Both the position numbers and the translations under genes were made by a program. DNA of 64,000 nucleotides from Metopolophium dirhodum (lineage: Eukaryota > Arthropoda > Insecta > Hemiptera > Aphididae), in assembly GCF_019925205.1 (NCBI RefSeq), contig NC_083567.1, positions 11,780,001 through 11,844,000 of the forward strand. Reading direction: 5' to 3'. Under the pieces are notes generated by a model. It did not search any database. It had not been told where the DNA came from and saw nothing but the letters and a program-made list of their open reading frames with translations. Positions within the stretch are counted from its first letter, which is position 1, and each line of letters opens with the position of its first letter. This document shows, one piece after another, positions 1 to 11,611 of this stretch.

Positions 1-834
1 ATTTTCGAATTTTACTGAAAACTTAATTGTTTACCGGTATAGACGCAACATGGTACAACACGCAATAAAATAATATTAACGACCTTCATGACTATCAAAA
101 TGAATAATGCGAAAACTTGAAATTTGGCGCTCCAAACCCCGGACAATGGATTGAAATTAACTTTGAAAATGGGTCCGTCTAAAGCGCATTATTTGGTCTC
201 TTTATGGCGATGTACTTAAATAAATTACTGAGATAAATGACGTTGGAACATGAAAATACGACTGAAATATAAAAGCTAAGGTCAAGTATGATGATAGACC
301 GTTAATGTTTTAACGACGAAAATAGAGAATTTTTTATTGCAAGCCTATTATAATAATATAAAATTGAAATTAACGTACTCCTTTAATATCACATATTTGC
401 TTCTATGAAAATTGTATATGTGTTAAAATATAAAAATATTATGCTAACTTAAATTTCACTAAAATATTTTATTTTAATATTTAAAAAACGCGTATGCAAC
501 TCACATAATATTATTATGCTCAATTATCCTCAAAGCACAATTTAATGCCGTTTGCAGTTTTTTTGATGTTGCAAGGTTAGGTAAAATATAAACAAATGAC
601 AAACTGTACCTTACAGGTTCTTTTTAGTACCTATAATTTATTATAGATCAATATTAATCATTTGTAATGCATTATACTCGGCCGTGCACTGGTATATAAA
701 TTTAAAAATAGATTTAAAAATTTAAAAAAGGTTGACAAGTAGGTACCACTCTGCTGTTCAGTAATTGTCAAGGATGTCGTTGTAATGGATGTGTTATATT
801 TGAAATCATTGATATAACATTGTGTACGAAAAAC
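1..834. other. A+T-rich non-coding stretch
   Basis: I see no gene or recognisable repeat here. The sequence is very A+T-rich, with frequent stops in all frames and short homopolymer runs. It ends at the left inverted terminus of the element that starts at 835. Confidence 0.7.
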
Positions 835-2051
835 GATTCTGAGCGGAGACGTTGTGTCAGCCTAACGCGCTTGTATAAATAATCAAATTTAATAGGAAAA
901 AAAAACTAATACAATTAATCGTTATAATAATAAATAAAAATTGAAGGCTATAAATAGGCTGTATAAACTTTCCGGTTAACTTTTCTTTTTGATAGAGGTA
1001 GTAAAACTTGTTCGACACCTTTTATTAAAATTTCTAATATTAGCTATGAAAATAAAAACTTTTATGAATTTCTAACTGATAAATAAATTACAGAATTTGA
1101 AAAATTTTCTCATTGCTATAAATAGATCATAAAGTCATAAATTGAGCAATTTGCCACGGAAAATGCTAATATAAATATTTGGTGAACATTTCAGGAGTCT
1201 ACGGTTATTCATTTTGGATATACAACAACATATCAAAAATCGATTGATGAGAATTCGATTATTTACCGCTGAATATCAAATAAGTATCATAAAATTTATA
1301 ATTTCAAAAGCTCATGAAAAATTTATATTATCTACTTTCCACCAAACTTTTTTTTTGATTATGGAAGGGACATTTTTAAAGGAGTCCTCTATCAAAATGT
1401 CTAATGTTAGCCAAAGAAAAAATTTTTATGAATTTTTTACTGAAAAATAGTTTCGACATTTTCAAAATGTTATTGAATTTTGTCAAAATTTGAAATTTAA
1501 ATGCTTATAAAAATTAATCGTGGGTAGGTATATATTTTTAATATTTTTGATTTTATAATAACGAAACTAATAATGAACCACTTGCATTAAATTGTAAAAC
1601 AAAAGATTTCCTAAGTGATAACTAAGTGATAAAGTTTTTATCGACAATAACTAGCTCAAAACGAGTCAAATATTTCGAAAATGTTACCATGTACTGAAAA
1701 TCCTAATATAAATATTTGGTGGAAATTTCAAGAGTCTACGTTTATTATTACTTTTGAGTTACACCAAAATAATAAATCGACTTTTTCGAAAATTGGGTTT
1801 GCGTAAAAATTACAACTTTTTTCACTATTTTTTAGTTTTTCTTGACGTTTTCTTGACGCTTTCTGAATATTTGGTTATCTTAATTTCGACCTCCTAAAAT
1901 TACCAACTAGATTCAATTTTCTATCAGAAAAGATGCTCATCTCGAATATCTGATCATTTTTACCACTCAAAAATATGTCCCTGACAGACAATATGACAGA
2001 AAAAAAAAACGCACATAATAATTGGAAAACCAATACGCTCCGCTCAGAATC
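835..2051. mobile_element. 1.2-kb non-autonomous element with inverted ends
   Basis: The two ends carry the 13-bp perfect inverted pair GATTCTGAGCGGA (835-847) and its complement TCCGCTCAGAATC (2039-2051). The 1.2 kb between them has no long reading frame, so it would be non-autonomous. The interior contains diverged direct duplications (listed separately). A second, shorter and more eroded relative of the right half lies at about 8940-9195, which supports a dispersed repeat rather than chance. No clear target duplication flanks it, so the class is not determined. The inverted ends and the second copy are seen directly; calling it a DNA transposon is an inference. Confidence 0.6.
1018..1775. 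repeat. Diverged internal duplication within the 835-2051 element
   Basis: A segment around 1018-1110 (TCTAATATTAGCTATGAAAA, then TTTTATGAATTTCT) recurs at 1385-1475 (TCTAATGTTAGCCAAAGAAA, then TTTTATGAATTTTT). A second segment at 1150-1245 (CTAATATAAATATTTGGTG, then AGTCTACG) recurs at about 1705-1775. The order of the two segments is kept, so the element interior was partly duplicated and then diverged. No protein function is visible in either copy; the 78-codon open frame at 1214-1450 lies in it and looks incidental. Confidence 0.5.
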
Positions 2052-2999
2052 TAAAAATTAATGTTTTGATTTCTATTTAGTTCTTTATTATTATTCGTAT
2101 TTTCTGATATTATAGCATTTTAACATTATTTAATATTATTATTTTCGTGGACTTCGTACGTAGTAGATGTTCAATTTATTATCATTGAACACGTCGAAGA
2201 CATATTATTTTGTTGCATTGCACCGAGTTCCAACCTATAAAATATATCATATTATTATTATTATTAAGTTTTCTGCGTTTGTCGTCTTATCGCGCGTACC
2301 TCCTACGGCGGTATGTAAATACAACGCGTAAAGATAAATAGGAAACAATAATAATAATAACGCTATTTTAAGAGCGTTGCACAAAACGTTCAGACGATTA
2401 TTATATTTAACAACGAGTGAAGAAACTGTACACGAAGCGTCGCTGCAGTCGTCCTGTGGGACGTTAATCGTCGTTAGGAATATATATATAGGTATATAAA
2501 TTATATTGTACGCGACCATTACGCTATACCTTACCACTCTATAACCTTGACCTATATGTACACCCGATGCGCAATACCACTATATCGAGTGTTATAATAT
2601 ATAAGTGTTAAATAATTTAAACGCATACGAAAAAAAACAACAAAAAGTTCGTTATGTAGTACGCATTGGTCGGTAGCGAAATTAGACGTTTTAGCCAGAT
2701 TATTTATACTCATTCACTGGAATGCACCAATAACTTAACATTGATATCAAGGTCGTTCTAAAGTCTTAACAGAAGGGGAGGGGGGTTATCGTTTTTATTT
2801 TGAAATTATTATATACATTAAAGCAGGACTTGAAACCGTTATCAAAGTTTTTATGCTAACCGAGAAAAAATTGTCTACCTACCGATTATTGGCTTTTTAA
2901 CGGTCAAATATTATAGTAATTAATTGATAAAACCATGACACAACAGTCGAGTTATCTAGGTATTCGCTACTCATCATTCATACAACAAAAACCAAAACT
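2052..2999. other. Non-coding stretch, nothing recognised
   Basis: I see no gene or repeat of known type. A slightly less A+T-rich patch at 2270-2560 leaves an accidental 96-codon open frame on the minus strand whose product is low-complexity and isoleucine-rich. Confidence 0.6.
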
Positions 3000-4060
3000 A
3001 GCAGTGACACGAGGAAACCCCTGAAGTTTGGACAGATCGACAAATAGCTGTTGTAATCTGTCTTATCCGCTATGGGAACTATACTCCCCTATCGCTGCTG
3101 AAAAACTGCATTTAAGATTGTAAGGCCCGCTACTATTATCATAGTCGTATTCAGCCACTACCTCCACCACTGGTGTTGATGAGTGGTGGTGTGCATATAA
3201 TATTTATTCCATCATCAGAATTGTTAGAATAGACCAGCTAGGAAGAATGCCATCTCTCTAAGCATCCATCTAGCTATTTTATGGCATGGCAGAAACGTAT
3301 ATATATTAACAACCCCAGCTTCCCGGTGTCGGTCGGTGCTATGGCGACGAACGTGCCACTTAAACCACTACGTGGTGGCGAATTTTTCATTTACTTTTTA
3401 TTTTTCTTTCTCACCCATTAAAATATTAAATAATATCAACTCACTTGACACGCGAAAACTTCAAAGGAGACTTTTCAACCCCATACTTTCACTGACCCGA
3501 TAAAAAATAAAAATTTGCACAGATAATCTCCTTGTGAAATGACCACCATCACTCCACCACTTATACAATTTAATTTCAAGAAGCGAATATAATTCTCGCG
3601 GCGCTCATTAATATTGATCCAGGAAGTTTCGCAAACACCAAAAGCGTCTTAATGTCCGCTGAAACTCCGCAGCCAAGAATGGTTCTGTAACATCGGGATG
3701 ACGATCATGGGTCGCATAAGCAACTAGTCAGAATTTACCGCCAACCCATAGCGTGACCCATACCCACTTCACCGGACCAACTCGTCGTGTAAAGTGACCC
3801 GAGTAATGGTCACGGCCTGCACAGAAAGGACGAGGGGTTTCGTTGGCGATGGTGGCAATGAGGATGGAAGTGAAGTGCGATGATAAATCATCCGATAATG
3901 ATATTGGTATTGTAGTCCCACGTGTCAGTCTCTGCACGCCCATGACGATGGAGGTATCAGCTATTAGTATATATATACCAACTATTTGTGTTGTGTATAT
4001 GCGCAACTGTTGACCGTTGCAGGACGACCATTTAAAATGCCCCTCCAAAAAACTACTCTC
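3000..4060. other. G+C-elevated patch with broken reading frames
   Basis: This kilobase is clearly less A+T-rich than its flanks, and reading frames on both strands are longer than local background (the longest is 106 codons on the minus strand, 3728-4048), but all are interrupted. I recognise no protein family in any frame. It could be a very decayed transposon or gene fragment, or an unannotated non-coding exon. The evidence is only composition and weak frame openness. Confidence 0.3.
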
Positions 4061-6080
4061 TTCAGAAACGATAGCAGTTTTTGAGTGTCGAAGTGTATGA
4101 AAATCTCTACATATATATGATGAAGAATTTCCAAAACAAACTTACGTTAACAAAAAAAAAACAAAATCAATGAACATAAAACGAGTTCAGAGAATTTAAT
4201 AATATTAACAGATAACAATAAAAACCGAAATATTATAATTATTTGTTTAGAAGTGTAGACAAATGTAGTTTCAATATAGTTTCCTAATGTAAATAGGTAT
4301 TTAATTATAATCCAAACATATATTTTGTGTACTTGTACTGTATTATTTTATTTCTATTCGCTTTGAAGTAGATATAAGTATATAACCGCAATTATTGTAA
4401 TGTTGTTCAACTACGGAGAAAGGAAGCTGTTATCACGGAAAGAAATAATATCAAAATAAATGTATATATTTAATATACCTATACATAATATATTATATAG
4501 CTACATGTTTACAAACTTATATTGCAATGTGTAGGAATATGTTGGTCGTTTTGAATTCAATATTTTCATATTTAGAATTAAATAGAATTTTCATTTATAT
4601 AATTTTAATAATTGAATTAACGTAACGTTAAATCTCAACAATGATATGGTAAAAAAAAATTGTGCCATTATTTTGTCTGTAAATTATTTCTAAATCAGTA
4701 AAATGACTATCAGGATTTAATTAAATCGTAGGTTTTCCATGCGAAAAAATAGAGAATTTTTTTAGCCCACAGTTAAATAGTTTTGTATTATAATATTACA
4801 AATTTTAAAAATAATTTTAAAATTTATTAAGGAACACCGTTTAAAAAAAAAAAAAAAAAAACTATCAAACTAAACTTGGTCTGAATGACTTTGTAAAAGA
4901 CCCGACTGTCAAATGGTACCTATGCGGTGATATAAGTTTTCATCGAAATAAATATAATCATATATTATACTCGTATAGCACGAGTATTGTGTGTAATTTG
5001 GTATATAAAGTGAAACATGAACACAATGTAAAACCTGGGCTGTTAAAAAAATTCATTTTAATACTAAAGGAAATAAAAAACCTCATTTAATATTGAAAAG
5101 ACTTTTATTAGTATACGATTAAGTGTATATAAACATTTTTATAATACAACATTCTAGCAATACAATTTTCGTCGAGTAATAAAAAAAGTATATAAATATA
5201 ACTCTCATAACGTTATGCAAAGGTTTTTGAAAATTTATTACATCCACTGTACAAAAATAAAATTTTCAGTGAATGTATTATGATGGTTACTTTACGATCG
5301 ATTTGAATAAGGCAACATTAACTTTATATAAATAATCGACAACCAGAATTATTACTATAACAGATGTCTTAATGATAAGTATCTATAATATAATATGGTG
5401 TGAAAAAAAAGTTTACTTTTGCTGGTGTCCATTAAAAATCAACTACTATAAAAGTCACAATTGTCATGATCGTTTGGTTAGGATTTATGTATGATTCATG
5501 TTAAGATGTTAAATATCCACATTCTATTCCCAAACCTAATATTAATTTACCTTATCACTTCTCAATAATTCTTCCATAACATTTGTCTAATTTTTCTCTA
5601 AAACTACTTCCATTAACATCCCTTATCGTTCTACGTACCACAGCTTTAAGCAAAATAATGTATAGGTTTCCATAATCAACATCGTTATCTTATAGTATTT
5701 AATATAGTACCACTTATTTTTTGTACTTTTCCTTCACAATATCGTATCGCTTTATAATAGTTATTTCTCTATGTTTTATATAAAAGTTGTATTAAAATCA
5801 AATGTGATGTAATAATTGACGGGTTTTTGAAATATTTATCTAAATGCTGTATAAATAATCATAAAAAATATGATAAATTACATACAATAGATTATAATAC
5901 GAAAATACGTAACATTTGCAGAACGGTAAGAAACCACCAGAAATGTGAAATTAATTTAGCCTAACTTAAGTCTTGTAAAAATATAACTATAATTTATCAT
6001 TTGACTAGGTACTGTACTTTATGATGAGACACAAAGTTTATTATTGTATACAATGTTACGCGTGTAGTCGACAAGACCCA
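4061..6080. other. A+T-rich non-coding stretch
   Basis: Nothing recognisable is present. There is a 20-base A run near 4843-4862 not preceded by an identifiable retroelement tail. Confidence 0.6.
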
Positions 6081-6168
6081 GTCCCCGAATATAATTTATT
6101 GTTTATATTATATCATGTGGTTAGGTCCCCGAATATAATTTATTATTTATATTATATTATGTGGTATG
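6081..6168. repeat. Tandem duplication, two 44-bp units
   Basis: GTCCCCGAATATAATTTATT starts at 6081 and again at 6125, and the rest of the 44-bp unit is repeated with only a few substitutions. It is a simple two-copy tandem duplication, apparently recent. Confidence 0.85.
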
Positions 6169-7090
6169 TACTACATTGTACAGTGTACATACAAAATGGA
6201 AACGTTGTCTTAGGTATTTTATAATATACGTTTTAGAAACAGAACGAAAAGAACGAACAGATTATATATTTTTATCACGGTATAGAATATGAAGAAATCG
6301 AGTGATCGAGAAGGTACGCAGAGAGATGTGTGTACAGACCATTGTTTGCTACTTCCATATTTTTAATGGATTTTTTTTGCTCACTAACAGTTATTGCCAT
6401 CATCGCGTATGACATGGGATCCAAATCGGCTGACGTTTTTCATCCACTTCAACCGAAAATGCGTACATAATATGCCACTTATATCGTGTTATCGACCAGA
6501 GATAAATATCGGTCAGAATTTTCTCAATGTATTTCCACTTGGCTCAAATTCGTCTAATCTATCAAATAGTTATAAAAATGCTCTCAATATTTCACCCGTC
6601 ATATCACCCAAAAACCAGTCAATTAGTATATCCAGTAATAAATCAATCTAGCAATTCTAAAAAATCCCAAAGGTTCACAACTCTGCTTCGTACACCTATC
6701 CAATCCCACCTAACGAACAAACAAAGAAAATAACATTTACGTTTCAGCTAACCCGTTACTCTAACGCATACGATATAGACCACGACGTCATTTTATCAAA
6801 CCCAACTGACCAAACTTTTACTGTACAGAAAAATGCCACCAACACCATGATCCTCCTTACACACACCTTATGCATGGGTCCAAAATCATCCACGTACACA
6901 CATAAAATACAAATCAACACACCCAGCGTTTAACATAAAAATATCACTCTTCTGAATAAAAAAGCATAATACCACACGGAACACGACGTAGGTACGTCAT
7001 ACAAGATCATGTGTAATGCCATTTCTTGACCATCTCACAATCATAATAATGAAATCATTTTTTTTTAAATCTTACGTAAATCTTACGCTA
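6169..7090. other. Non-coding stretch
   Basis: No gene is supported. Overlapping open frames at 6394-6733 are asparagine/serine-rich with no domain signal. A small tandem repeat of AAATCTTACG lies at about 7067-7088, immediately left of the next element. Confidence 0.55.
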
Positions 7091-7296
7091 CGTGAAGTTG
7101 ACCCCCCCCCCCCCCCCCAACAGAAAAAAATAGACCTAAACATCCTAAACAGACTTTAGAGAGGTTTTTTACCGGGAATAGTTTGAAGTTCCAAATTCGG
7201 AAAACTAGGTTCCAATTAGTTCCAACTATGTTCCAAAATATTGGTGAAGGTTCGAGGTTGATACGACAAAGTGAGGGGGGGGGGGGCAACTTCACG
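7091..7296. mobile_element. Short inverted-repeat element with C/G-run ends
   Basis: The left end is CGTGAAGTTG followed by a 17-base C run (7091-7118); the right end is a 12-base G run followed by CAACTTCACG (7275-7296). The ends are therefore inverted copies, about 20 bp or more, flanking a 155-bp core with no coding capacity. This is the layout of a MITE-like element. The long homopolymers may be slippage products. No clear target duplication was found, so the superfamily is unknown. Confidence 0.5.
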
Positions 7297-8849
7297 CAAC
7301 TCTAATTTCTCTTCTCATGTTACGTTTTTTCTCTCATATAATATTATAAGCAAAAATAAATTCATAACTTAATCATAAATTTCCAAAAACAAACTATATA
7401 AGATTCAAAGCTGGCCTCTCAAATCACAGAAATAGACTCATGAGAGATACAACTGCTGTATCCGTTCTTGGCATTTCTCTCCCCTCCAAACGGTGTAAGC
7501 GTTATGGTGTAGAGACACAACCACGAGACATTATCAATGGACTGTCTCTATTGACTGTTCATTTTATACCACGGCAGTTAAAAACAAGCTTTCAAATACT
7601 CATTATAAAAACCAATTTACAGACTGAACCTATTATTTTATTCCATAATAAATATATATTTCTGAACTACTCCAAAACTGGGTTATTCACGGACGTTTAT
7701 GTCAGGCTATACGTGTCAAACTTTACGTTATAAATATATTATAGACTACACATTATCATATTATATTAATTGTACTATATACACATCAACGAAGTTGAAG
7801 TTTTCGAGTCGCTTTTCATCGCCAATATTTTGTAAACGGATCTGTTATAATTATAATTTCGCCGTTCACCTGTCCTGAGGCAAATCACCAACGGACAAGC
7901 TTAAAACTTTTAACATTATAATATATTCCGAGCGTAACTGTCCCATTTTATAAACGTGAGTATTTCACAAGAATTATTTTGTTACATAACGGCTCGTTGT
8001 CGTTAATCGCTCGAGTCGATGTGCCTACGCGTATTATTACACAGACGGAGATCGGTATAAGTGGATTTTACTTCCGACGACGTCCTCATTTAGTTTTTGC
8101 ATGCATTTTAAGTGCGTACCCATCTAAAACATAATATTTGTCTTTATAACTCATTAAACGAAACGAGACTTCCGCCAAAAACATAATTGTATTAATTCTG
8201 TAACTAAAACATTATAAAATATATTATGGTATCATCATTGGGTTCTATTGATAAATATGTTTTCAAATATATCTTGATACTTATAATTATAAAGCGTTCA
8301 TAATGATTGTAAATAAATAGGGGTGTATATGTATTAGGTAGTTTAACTTTAAAATAATCAAAATGTCTTGATGGGAAATTGATGCACATATGTATTTTAA
8401 TTTAAACTCCGAAATTGTCGATGGTTAGTTATTTACAAAACGTCAGTAGTACAGATTAAGTATAATTATAATACCTATTTTATCGATCAATGTAAATTTA
8501 AATTTAAATTAAATTATATTTTTTTCTTCGAATCCAATTAAACTTTTTTTCCCTCGTATATTGAATGCTCCATGGACATTTTTAAGAAACTAAAAGTATT
8601 CAAATAAAGTATAACACTACATTTTTCATAGGCAGTGAAATTCCAAAGTTAATCGATAAAATATATTATTCAGTAAAATATATAACACATATAAAGATGA
8701 AGGCCCGTTTTAAAGTTCTATTTCTTTGTAAGCTTTGTACTCTTTATTTAAAGTGAAAACTCAAATTCAATATTTACCTAAGCCATGTACGTACTCTAAA
8801 AATTAACATACTTAAATTCGACGGGACTCTTATAAATACCAAATTGATA
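7297..8849. other. Non-coding stretch
   Basis: No gene or repeat is recognised. A 97-codon open frame at 7440-7733 has no domain signal and no flanking splice-site pattern that I would trust. Confidence 0.55.
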
Positions 8850-8939
8850 ATATTAATAAAAAAGAAACATGGAACTAGCTTTATATTTTTAAAGATATTT
8901 TTTATTTTTTTTTATTGCATATCTACTTAAGAATTACAG

Positions 8940-9195
8940 TGAAAAAACATAATGTGTATTTTAAAAAACTAGTTTTGCGTAAATTCTGTTTTTCCATAAA
9001 TTGTTTTCTGGATTATTTTGAAAAGTACTGGAATTTTCGATTTTTTAAAGTACCAACTTGATCCAAATCGCTACTAGAAACCACCCATAAAGTTTAAAAT
9101 TAAAGTTCTTTTACTACTCTTAAATATGACGTCAGATACACAAAAGTTACTTTAAAACCAATACAACACTCGTCGATCTGGCGAGAATCTAAAAG
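8940..9195. mobile_element. Eroded relative of the 835-2051 element (right half)
   Basis: This stretch follows the order of 1795-2053: TTTGCGTAAA, then TTTTCGA with TACCAACT and GATCCAAAT, then TACTCTTAAATATG with a CAGATACAC, and finally CCAATAC and GAGAATCTAAAA. The terminal Cs and Gs that form the inverted end in the first copy are mutated here (CTGGCGAGAATC). No left end is visible, so the copy is truncated or too diverged on that side. Confidence 0.45.
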
Positions 9196-9438
9196 AAACG
9201 GATATGACGTGTTCTAAATTCTGAAAACAAAACACCTCATATACATATTTTGTCTTATTGTTTACGCGTTGAATAATATATTGTACAACGATACTATTAA
9301 AAAGCGATAGTAATACGCAGATAACGGTGATTTGAATAAAAATAATAATAAAAAAAAAATATGAAACAAAAACAATCGAATCAAAAGATATACACCCACG
9401 CAACAGTTGATAAATAAAATTTCGTGGTTAGTGAGAAT

Positions 9439-9941
9439 ATTCAAAACTGATGACATGCACTTTATCGGAGGGATTAAAACTTTCGCGGGCGGAAATAAAT
9501 ATTGATCAAATTAAATTTTTAAAAAAACCGACCACCTTTAACGAACACCGTCCGTCCGGCGTCCGATACGGCCGATCGCGGTGGGACTTATTAATTATTT
9601 ATAAACCAACTGGGCAGTTACTCTACAACTGTCATTACTTACCACACCATAATATAATAATGTCACCATCACCGGCGGCATCGGGCGCGTCGATGTATAT
9701 AGACATATATATATGTATATCTATATATGTATATAGACGTTAAGTTTTTTCGCCGGCCCTTGGTTGGAATTTTCCGAACAGAAATACTCGTTATTATCGC
9801 GGTATCGCGGCTTTATAACGTCACCCGGCCTCTCAACTTTTACAAACAAGAATTTTCTCCATACCTATTTACACACACACACACACACACATTTCTTTTT
9901 ATTGAAATAGATTATATTTTGATAATGATAATGACCATGTG
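9439..9941. other. Mixed-composition stretch with TA and CA microsatellites
   Basis: The segment leading into the transporter pseudogene is moderately G+C-rich at 9470-9600 and 9660-9830. It holds an alternating TATATAGACATA-type tract (9697-9740) and a 20-base CA repeat (9871-9890). The last bases, GTTCCCGCAG at 9943-9952, resemble a 3' splice site directly upstream of the transporter-like frame. Confidence 0.5.
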
Positions 9942-10885
9942 ACCGTTCCCGCAGCGACCATGTCGATATTCATCAGCGGCATGCGGCTGGGGTGTCCAGG
10001 CTCGGTGGTGGAGAAGTTCGTCAAGCACGAGACGGACTTCAACACAATCATGGATGAGCTGTCGTGGATCGTGGCCACGATGGACCTGGGATACGTGATC
10101 AGTCCACTTATGGCCGGCCAACTGATGGACTCGCTGTTCATCGTCTCGTGGGCGCCGACGCTGTTCGTGCCCACCGCCTGGGCGCTGTACACGGCCCATC
10201 TGCTGGCCGGCATGGGCAAGGACATGTCGTACACGGTGGTGCTCGTGTACCTGGGTGAGATAGCGTTGCCCGTCATACGCGGAGAATTGGGAAGCGTGTT
10301 CTGCCTTCGGTTGCACTTTGGCTTGCTGATGGAGGCGATTATCGGTCCGTTGGTGTCGTACCGCACGCTGAACGCCGTGTCCGCCGTCGTGCCAGTTCTG
10401 TTTTTCGTCGCTGCCGTCTGGCTACCCGAGTCACCGTACTATCTGCTGAAGCGCGGCCGTGTGCCTGCAGTGCTTCCGGGGCGGCGGTGACATGGGCCAC
10501 GAACTGGACCTGATGGAGGTGAACGTGCGCAAGGAGATGGAGAACCGTTCCACGTTCCAGGAGCTGTTCACCAGCCGGAAGGATATGCGGACGGGTGGCA
10601 TCAGCTGCATATTAGCTTACTCAGCGCTCATGCTGCCAGGTAATGGGTCGCTGTTGAATAAACACGAGTCGGTCATGCTTTTCACCGTCACTATGGCCGT
10701 AGTAAACTTAGTGGCCGTCGCGCTGGTGGACAGGCTGGGCCGCGGAAACCGCTGTTGCTCTTCTCCGAGGCGGGCATGGCTATGGTCACGCTGACGTTCG
10801 CAGTGTTCTTTTACTGTTCCCGAGGCGACGGCAGTGACTGGGCCACCCACGAACTCGCGTGGCTCCAGTACCTCTGGTACGGTTG
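9942..10885 (+). pseudogene. Facilitated trehalose/sugar transporter-like pseudogene (MFS)
   Basis: The translation resembles insect Tret1-like major facilitator sugar porters, which carry trehalose or hexoses across the plasma membrane. Landmarks in order are GMRLGCPGSVVEKF, then LSWIVATMDLGYVISPL (TM segment), a YLGEIALPVIRGELG motif matching the family's YLGEIA-RG signature, IGPLVSYRTLNAVS, and the PESPYYLLKRGR motif before the central loop. A frameshift near 10455-10465 is followed by FRGGGDMGHELDLMEVNVRK and LVDRLGR, and a second one-base loss near 10745 is followed by KPLLLFSEAGMAM. The GRR loop after TM2 and about 15 residues after the central loop (the QQ/SG helix) are missing. Homology stops near 10885, about two-thirds of the way along, where unrelated sequence begins. 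No intron is visible. It could be a processed copy, but GTTCCCGCAG just upstream looks like a splice acceptor, so a duplicated genomic exon is also possible. It cannot encode a working carrier. The base composition is far richer in G+C than the surroundings. Confidence 0.8.
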
Positions 10886-10890
10886 GATAT

Positions 10891-11232
10891 TTAAAAAAAA
10901 ATCTTAATGGCGAAAATGTTTTATGGAATTCAATAAAAACGATTAGAGTCGAACGTGATAATCCATTTTTGCTTAAATATAAAACAAGTTATACCGATAT
11001 AAATTTTAATATTATCGACACCAGAAAAAAATCCAGAAAACCATTAAATTGTAATGACTTAAAATTGTGTGCTTTTCAAAATGCAACAAAAATTACTCCA
11101 GAGAAAAAAAAGACTTATTAGCATTATGTAACTTCACACGCGACTCCTAAACACCATTGGGCATTTTATCAACAATTAGAAGTGGATTCAAAAAATTCAA
11201 AAAGAATTGTTGATACTGATAGTGAAACCTAA
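10891..11232 (+). pseudogene. Lysine-rich transposon-like open frame, interrupted
   Basis: Starting just after the transporter homology ends, one frame stays open for about 75 codons (NLNGENVLWNSIKTIRVE, then FLLKYKTSYTDINFNIID and RKKSRKPLNCNDLKL), meets TAG at 11119-11121, and then remains open in the same frame (HYVTSHATPKHHWAFYQQLE) to TAA at 11230-11232. The continuation with the same residue style suggests the TAG is a disabling mutation in a longer protein whose C-terminus this is. I do not recognise the family. The lysine-rich, A+T-rich coding style and the position between a broken gene and a hAT-like fragment suggest a transposon-encoded protein. That is inference. Confidence 0.4.
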
Positions 11233-11611
11233 ATACCTAGTTTAAGTTTCTGCAAAAATTTGTTAAAAAGAAAAAATATTAATTTTTTTTAGTTTATTTT
11301 ATTTTGTTGCTAACTTGTAAGTAACAAGCATGTACTTACAGACAGTGTTGAGCCGAGATAAATATAATTTTATCTAGATAAAGATAAAGATAACTTAATT
11401 ATTAATTTATCTAGATAAAGATGAAAAAAATTTTTTTTTATCTTTATCAATTATTGGTTAATTTTTTTTATATTGGTATATGGAACTCTCTGTAAGCTCG
11501 TAAAAATATAGAATAACTTAATAGTATGTTATCATAAATCTCGATAGTTATTAGTAAAAAATCACCTACTTAATAAATTACTTAATTGTCTACCTATAAA
11601 TTATAATAAAT

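Noticed and set aside
9899..10366. Minus-strand and alternative-frame open frames over the transporter
   Set aside because: They are shadows of the G+C-rich transporter-like coding sequence on the plus strand.
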